A DNA stretch of 64,000 nt, taken from contig CM038465.1 of NCBI GenBank assembly GCA_021464415.1, positions 83,176,919 through 83,240,918 of the forward strand, read 5' to 3'. Of the stretch, positions 61,101 through 64,000 are shown piece after piece. Within the stretch, counting starts at the first letter, position 1; every line of letters begins with the position of its first letter. The translations under genes were made by a program, and so were the position numbers. The notes beneath the pieces were generated by a model. The model was not told where the DNA came from, searched no databases, and saw only the letters and a list, made by a program, of their open reading frames with translations. Source of the DNA: Lonicera japonica (taxonomy: Eukaryota > Streptophyta > Magnoliopsida > Dipsacales > Caprifoliaceae).

Positions 61101-62448
61101 AAATGTTATAGAAAGAAATAAAATTATTAAGTTTGAAAACTAGAATTCTCATTTAAAGACAAAAGAGAACAGGCAAAAACTCCTACACTCCGATGACCGA
61201 GCAGAAGCGTTAGAAACGAAAACATCATTACGTAGTTAAACTTACAAGTCAGAAAGCTCGTTCATGTGGATGAAAAAAGAAAGTTACAAATAAACCCTAA
61301 ATACTTGGGAATTGCGTCTAAAAATTAATTAAACAAAAATGATCTTAGCCAGATGTATATTTTGTGTGTGAGAGAGAGATTTCATTTTAATAGGAGATTT
61401 TACAATTAAAAATCCAATTAAAAAAAGAAAAGAAGTGGTCTCAATTGAGATGAAATTAAATCTTAAGCTCAGATACCCTAGGCTGTCAATGAAACAAGAA
61501 AAAAATAAAAATCCTCACTAGCTTTGAATACAAAATTTGAATAAACTTAATTTCTTGACCTAATTAAATACGGCTTTTGAAAAGCATAATATATATGGAT
61601 CAAACAAATTCCAAAGTAGTGAAGATGGAGCTAGAAACTCAAAACTCTTTTAATATATATATGGTGTGAAATCCGAAAGAGTAATAAAATTCTTGGGTCG
61701 GCTTTTGCCCGGCCAGCCGATTGATTCAAAAAAAGAAAGAGTAGAAAAAGGGATAGAGAGACTCTAAAGCAAGGGAAACAATATAAACAAATTAAATGAA
61801 AAAAATACGCAGCAGAAATGATCTTATTTGAAATTTCCACTTGCAGATCTAACAACAAAACAAGCACGGAGTTCTAAAAACACCGGGACATTCACGAAAA
61901 CGGAAAACTCAGCACCACAAAAGAGACCGACCTTTTCTTTAATTTTTTAGACACAAAGTCGATCAACTCAAACGCTTCCAAACAGCAAAAAACATTGTAC
62001 TCTCCCAAGCCTATTTATTTAGATCTACAAAAGGAAGGAAGGAAGGCGGGCAGAATCCAAACGGATATCCAGTACTATAGAGAGAGAGAGAGCAAGAATT
62101 CCTTTGGCTCGATTTCTATAGGACCTCTGCGCGCGAATATAATATAATATATATATATATATATATACAAAATGCTAATTTGTGCGCAGTTTTTTAGGAT
62201 AAGGCCGGATTAAGTAGTGATGATGATATATGTATGTATGTATTTATTTTTTTATTTTTATACCTTGAGCTACTGCAAAACTCGTACAGCTTTCCTCTAT
62301 TGGAGAAGATGATAAGAGCGACCTCAGCATCGCAAAGAACGGAAAGCTCATAAGCTTTTTTCAAAAGTCCATTCCTTCTCTTAGCGAAGGTCACTTGCCT
62401 GTTGATCTTGTTTTCTATCCTCTTCAGTTCAACCCTACCTCTTCCCAT
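52127..62448 (-). CDS. SEP3: SEPALLATA3/FBP2-type MADS-box transcription factor, complete
   Basis: Eight exons: 62264-62448, 60077-60155, 54772-54839, 54517-54616, 54367-54408, 54142-54183, 52508-52641, 52127-52205. Sum 729 nt, 242 codons plus TGA; all junctions GT-AG and in phase, and sizes (185, 79, 100, 42, 42) are those of SEP genes. Residues 1-60 are the MADS domain ([20 protein letters not shown]), exon 2 gives [17 protein letters not shown], exons 3-6 (about 88-172) the K-box coiled coil ([43 protein letters not shown]), exons 7-8 the C-terminal part with [15 protein letters not shown] and the final NNYMPGWLP. These end motifs identify SEP3/AGL9 rather than SEP1/2. The protein is a nuclear floral-organ identity factor that binds CArG boxes and bridges floral-quartet complexes (family knowledge). 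Introns 1, 2 and 6 are 2108, 5237 and 1500 nt; intron 2 houses another gene. The ATG is the only in-frame one; upstream in-frame codons lack ATG. Confidence 0.96.
53428..53989. mobile_element. MITE with ~150-bp inverted repeats in SEP3 intron 6
   Basis: Left arm TTTGCCCCCTTAATTAAAG ... TTTTGCATAACACTCGTCC; right arm read inward TTTACCCCCTTAAACTTTA ... TTTTGCATAATACTCATCC. Arms match for about 150 bp. The target duplication is unclear, so superfamily is left open (Mutator-like by arm length). It makes up over a third of intron 6. Confidence 0.85.
54840..58038. other. SEP3 intron 2 left of the nested gene; contains its upstream region
   Basis: No coding sequence. 56750-56850 holds a SINE-like block (AAGTGGTTGAAATGTGAG and GTCCAAATTCAAACTCC, like tRNA A and B boxes). 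TA and TAATA repeats near 57185-57220. The stretch 57640-58038 should contain promoter and 5' leader of the nested AP2/B3 gene. Confidence 0.5.
57780..58032 (+). promoter_or_regulatory. Probable 5'-UTR intron end of the nested AP2/B3 gene
   Basis: A T-rich tract (58008-58028) followed by CCACAG at 58027-58032, six bases before the ATG, is a strong acceptor. The donor cannot be fixed. Confidence 0.4.
58039..59046 (+). CDS. RAV-type AP2/B3 transcription factor, nested in SEP3 intron 2
   Basis: Single uninterrupted coding exon of 335 codons. Residues 46-102 form an AP2 domain ([43 protein letters not shown]). Residues about 164-281 form a B3 domain ([44 protein letters not shown]). Residues 328-332 are KLFGV, the (R/K)LFGV repression motif of the B3 repressor group. 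A linker [20 protein letters not shown] connects AP2 and B3. This order defines the RAV family of nuclear DNA-binding proteins; the wording GHWGAQIYA and the linker resemble Arabidopsis At1g50680/At1g51120 more than RAV1 or TEM1 (memory, not alignment). The ATG at 58039 is preceded by a pyrimidine tract and TTTTTCCACAG ending at 58032, a likely 3' splice site of a 5'-UTR intron. The gene is transcribed against SEP3 and lies wholly inside its second intron. No lesion is seen. Confidence 0.95.
   Translation: MQEELSMNSYTKVFNTNEESEDSYYSIYSSQTQKHSRAESNVSLPRFKGVVPQQNGHWGAQIYANHQRIWLGTFKSEIDAAKAYDSAAIKLRGRDSDRNFPWTNITVQEPIFQSHYTVEEILNLIKDGSYPSKFAHFLTQRQDEELDQNLAMVRGNGGLSCRLLFQKELTPSDVGKLNRLVIPKKYAIKYFPNIAETESKEEDESISIVDDVQLVFYDRLMRLWKFRYCYWKSSQSYVFTRGWNRFVREKDLKANDTVAFYVYENAQGPKQGHTFFVIDVGYKGAMNNVGLGQTINNGLVKEQEEEIEDQKQLVGSPSECHVDKKGFKLFGVQIL
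59094..59260. repeat. Foldback repeat just after the AP2/B3 stop codon
   Basis: Left arm CTGTTAGGTAGAAGACCATA...; right arm read inward CTGTTGGGACTATAAATCCC. Shared inner words: ATAAATCCCACATC, AAAGCAA, ATATAAGAGT. It starts 47 bp after the stop, so it is probably transcribed as 3' UTR hairpin of the nested gene and, on the other strand, as SEP3 intron. Confidence 0.8.
59261..60076. other. SEP3 intron 2, right part
   Basis: Non-coding between the nested gene and SEP3 exon 2. An A-rich stretch at 59806-59838. Donor GTAATT of the intron at 60071-60076 (minus strand). Confidence 0.6.
60156..62263. other. SEP3 intron 1
   Basis: No coding sequence. 60608-60776 is an imperfect tandem pair of about 80 bp (TATATCTATAT, TTTGCCCTATA, GCATTCTCAC in both). 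GA repeat near 62080-62092 and TA repeat at 62145-62166. First introns of SEP genes often hold regulatory sequence, but no specific site is claimed. Confidence 0.55.
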
Positions 62449-63640
62449 TCTCTCTCTAATTTCTATCACACAATTCCTCACCACCTCCCTCTTTATTTCT
62501 GCTTTTTTACTTTTTTCCCTAGCTAGCTACCTCCTCCTCTTATCACTTTACATATATATATATACATACACATACATAAATTCTATGAGCCTATGAAAAT
62601 GTCTCTCTCTTTGTGATTGTGGATTTTCTTAAGACACTAATTATAATTTGGGACTAAATTAATTAATTTAAAAAAAAAAAAAAAAAGGAAAATGGGAGCT
62701 AGGGGGTGGGGGAAATGATTGTGCGTTGGTGAGTTGTATGATAAAGGCAGTGGTTCATGATCGAATCGGACGATGCGGAGGTGAGGTAGATCAGGAGGTG
62801 ATGTAGACAGACTGAAAAGGCAGTCAAGTTGGAGGAGGGTATTGAGAACGTGAGATGGGGTGAAACCTTAAAACTGATGGTGTAAATGATGCAAAGGTGC
62901 TACGTGTCAGCACAACAACTGATCCGGGTACGGTCATCGTTTTTAACCCTCGGTTATTTCTATGGTGCTAGGGCAATCACGTGACCCAACCCAACCCTGC
63001 TAAATCTTCCTACGTGTGTTCCCAATTTTTTTTTGCAAAAAAATAAAAATTAATTAATATTCAAAAATACAACTTATTTTGTAATTTGTATATTAATTAC
63101 TTAAAAAAAAATGAGATTATTAATTTAAGAGAAAATATTAAAATATAAGAACTAGTATCAACTCTCTCTTGTCAACTCAAATCAATATCTTTCACTATAA
63201 TTAACGATTAAGATTATAAGTTATTTTGCATGGTGACACTTGATACATTTATTATATATCATAAAAAAAAAAAGGGGAAGAGAATTTAATAACTCCAATG
63301 AAAAATTGTTGGACTATTTACTATTGGATTGTTCATCATTGAATATAATTATATTTACTATATATTTATCACATCGAGTGGTTTTAATTTATAAATAAAA
63401 TCACCAAGTTACCCCTTTGCTATAAAATAATATATGCTAAATGCATAATATTAACTCATGACTTTTAACACTTATCGACCAATTGTCATTCTATATATAT
63501 ATATATATATTTTTTTTTGGTTCGAGAGTTACCCCACAGTGTGTTTGGGTCAACTTTTGCGTACATTAACTAATCCCTGCTTGCGTTGCGTGACTGCCGT
63601 TGGCCAAACATTATTTTGACAACACTAGAAATCGACCTTG
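62449..63640 (-). promoter_or_regulatory. SEP3 5' UTR and promoter region
   Basis: Upstream of the SEP3 ATG. Contains CT-rich leader sequence (62449-62625), an A run at 62670-62685, and two ACGTGT cores (CTACGTGTCAG near 62901, CTACGTGTGTT near 63010) of the ABRE/G-box type. No clear CArG box was found by eye. TA repeat at 63493-63510. Confidence 0.45.
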
Positions 63641-63654
63641 GGAGTACTAAGTCG

Positions 63655-64000
63655 ACTTCGAGGTTGTCCCAATGGTAGCCTTATAAAGGATAGTTGACGT
63701 TGAATCTAAAGGCCGGATCTACTGCTGGATAGATACTCTTGGCGGCCAATCCTCTTGATAGTATGGTAGTAGCATCTAAATGTGCAAATGTCGTAGCAGG
63801 AGCAAGGTCCGTCAAATCGTCTGCAGGGACATAAACCGCTTAAATAAAAGTTATGGACCCCTTCTTGGTAGAAGTAAATGTTTCTTGTAAAGTACCCATT
63901 TGGGTACTAAGGGTATGTTAATAACCCACAGCGGAAGGCATTCTACCCAATAAAGCAAATACTTCAGATCCTACTTGGACGAAACAGACTTGAAGATATT
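63655..64000 (-). pseudogene. atpB: Nuclear plastid DNA insertion with atpB fragment
   Basis: The minus strand reads the chloroplast ATP synthase beta subunit: [73 protein letters not shown]. Two in-frame stops (after SAVGY and after SITFI), an extra segment after the first NIF codons, a 3-bp insertion after the AVDP codons and a ~23-bp insertion near 63670-63695 show it is decayed nuclear copy, not plastid DNA. The insertion continues beyond the right edge; only the left limit is approximate. Confidence 0.9.

Noticed and set aside
62449..62484. Twelve extra in-frame codons before the SEP3 ATG
   Set aside because: They open with GTG, not ATG, and plant MADS proteins begin with MGRGRVE.

Overview
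The window is nuclear DNA of a eudicot plant. It is AT-rich, has GT-AG introns, and is crowded with MITEs, Mutator-like elements, PIF/Harbinger elements and LTR-retrotransposon remnants. Three genuine host genes can be reconstructed exon by exon, and between them lies a transposon-dominated stretch of about 40 kb. The species cannot be named from the sequence, but the MADS protein is of the FBP2/SEP3 type of core eudicots.

Region 1 (1-11.3 kb). On the minus strand are the first five coding exons of a CAMTA4-like calmodulin-binding transcription activator: start codon at 10945, exon 5 ending at 318, gene continuing beyond the left edge. Its intron 3 has grown to 8.4 kb through a Ty1/copia element (1970-8451, TSD GTATT). 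That element carries an antisense fragment of the ER chaperone gene BiP right after its primer-binding site, part of a second copia element, and a 779-bp DNA transposon inside its reverse transcriptase.

Region 2 (11.3-52 kb). This is a transposon graveyard. By paired termini and target-site duplications I can delimit four Mutator-like elements, several PIF/Harbinger MITEs (TSD TTA/TAA), a decayed PIF/Harbinger element with both its ORFs (32.3-36.8 kb), a hAT-type element, a candidate Helitron, and at least five solo LTRs, several nested in other elements. There are also tandem duplications and minisatellites. The only host-like gene here is a broken small membrane-protein gene near 36.8-37.2 kb.

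Region 3 (52.1-62.5 kb). A complete eight-exon SEPALLATA3-type MADS-box gene lies on the minus strand (242 codons, all intron phases agree). Its 5.2-kb second intron contains, on the opposite strand, an intact 335-residue AP2/B3 (RAV-type) transcription factor gene. Two regulators from different families therefore share one locus in antisense nested arrangement, which is the most interesting feature of the window.

Region 4 (62.5-64 kb). The SEP3 upstream region, then at the right edge a decayed insertion of plastid DNA carrying part of atpB.

Functionally, the MADS gene is a floral-organ identity factor, the RAV-type gene belongs to a family of DNA-binding repressors, and the CAMTA gene is a calcium/calmodulin-responsive regulator. 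Nothing in the sequence shows a joint pathway beyond the physical nesting of the first two.
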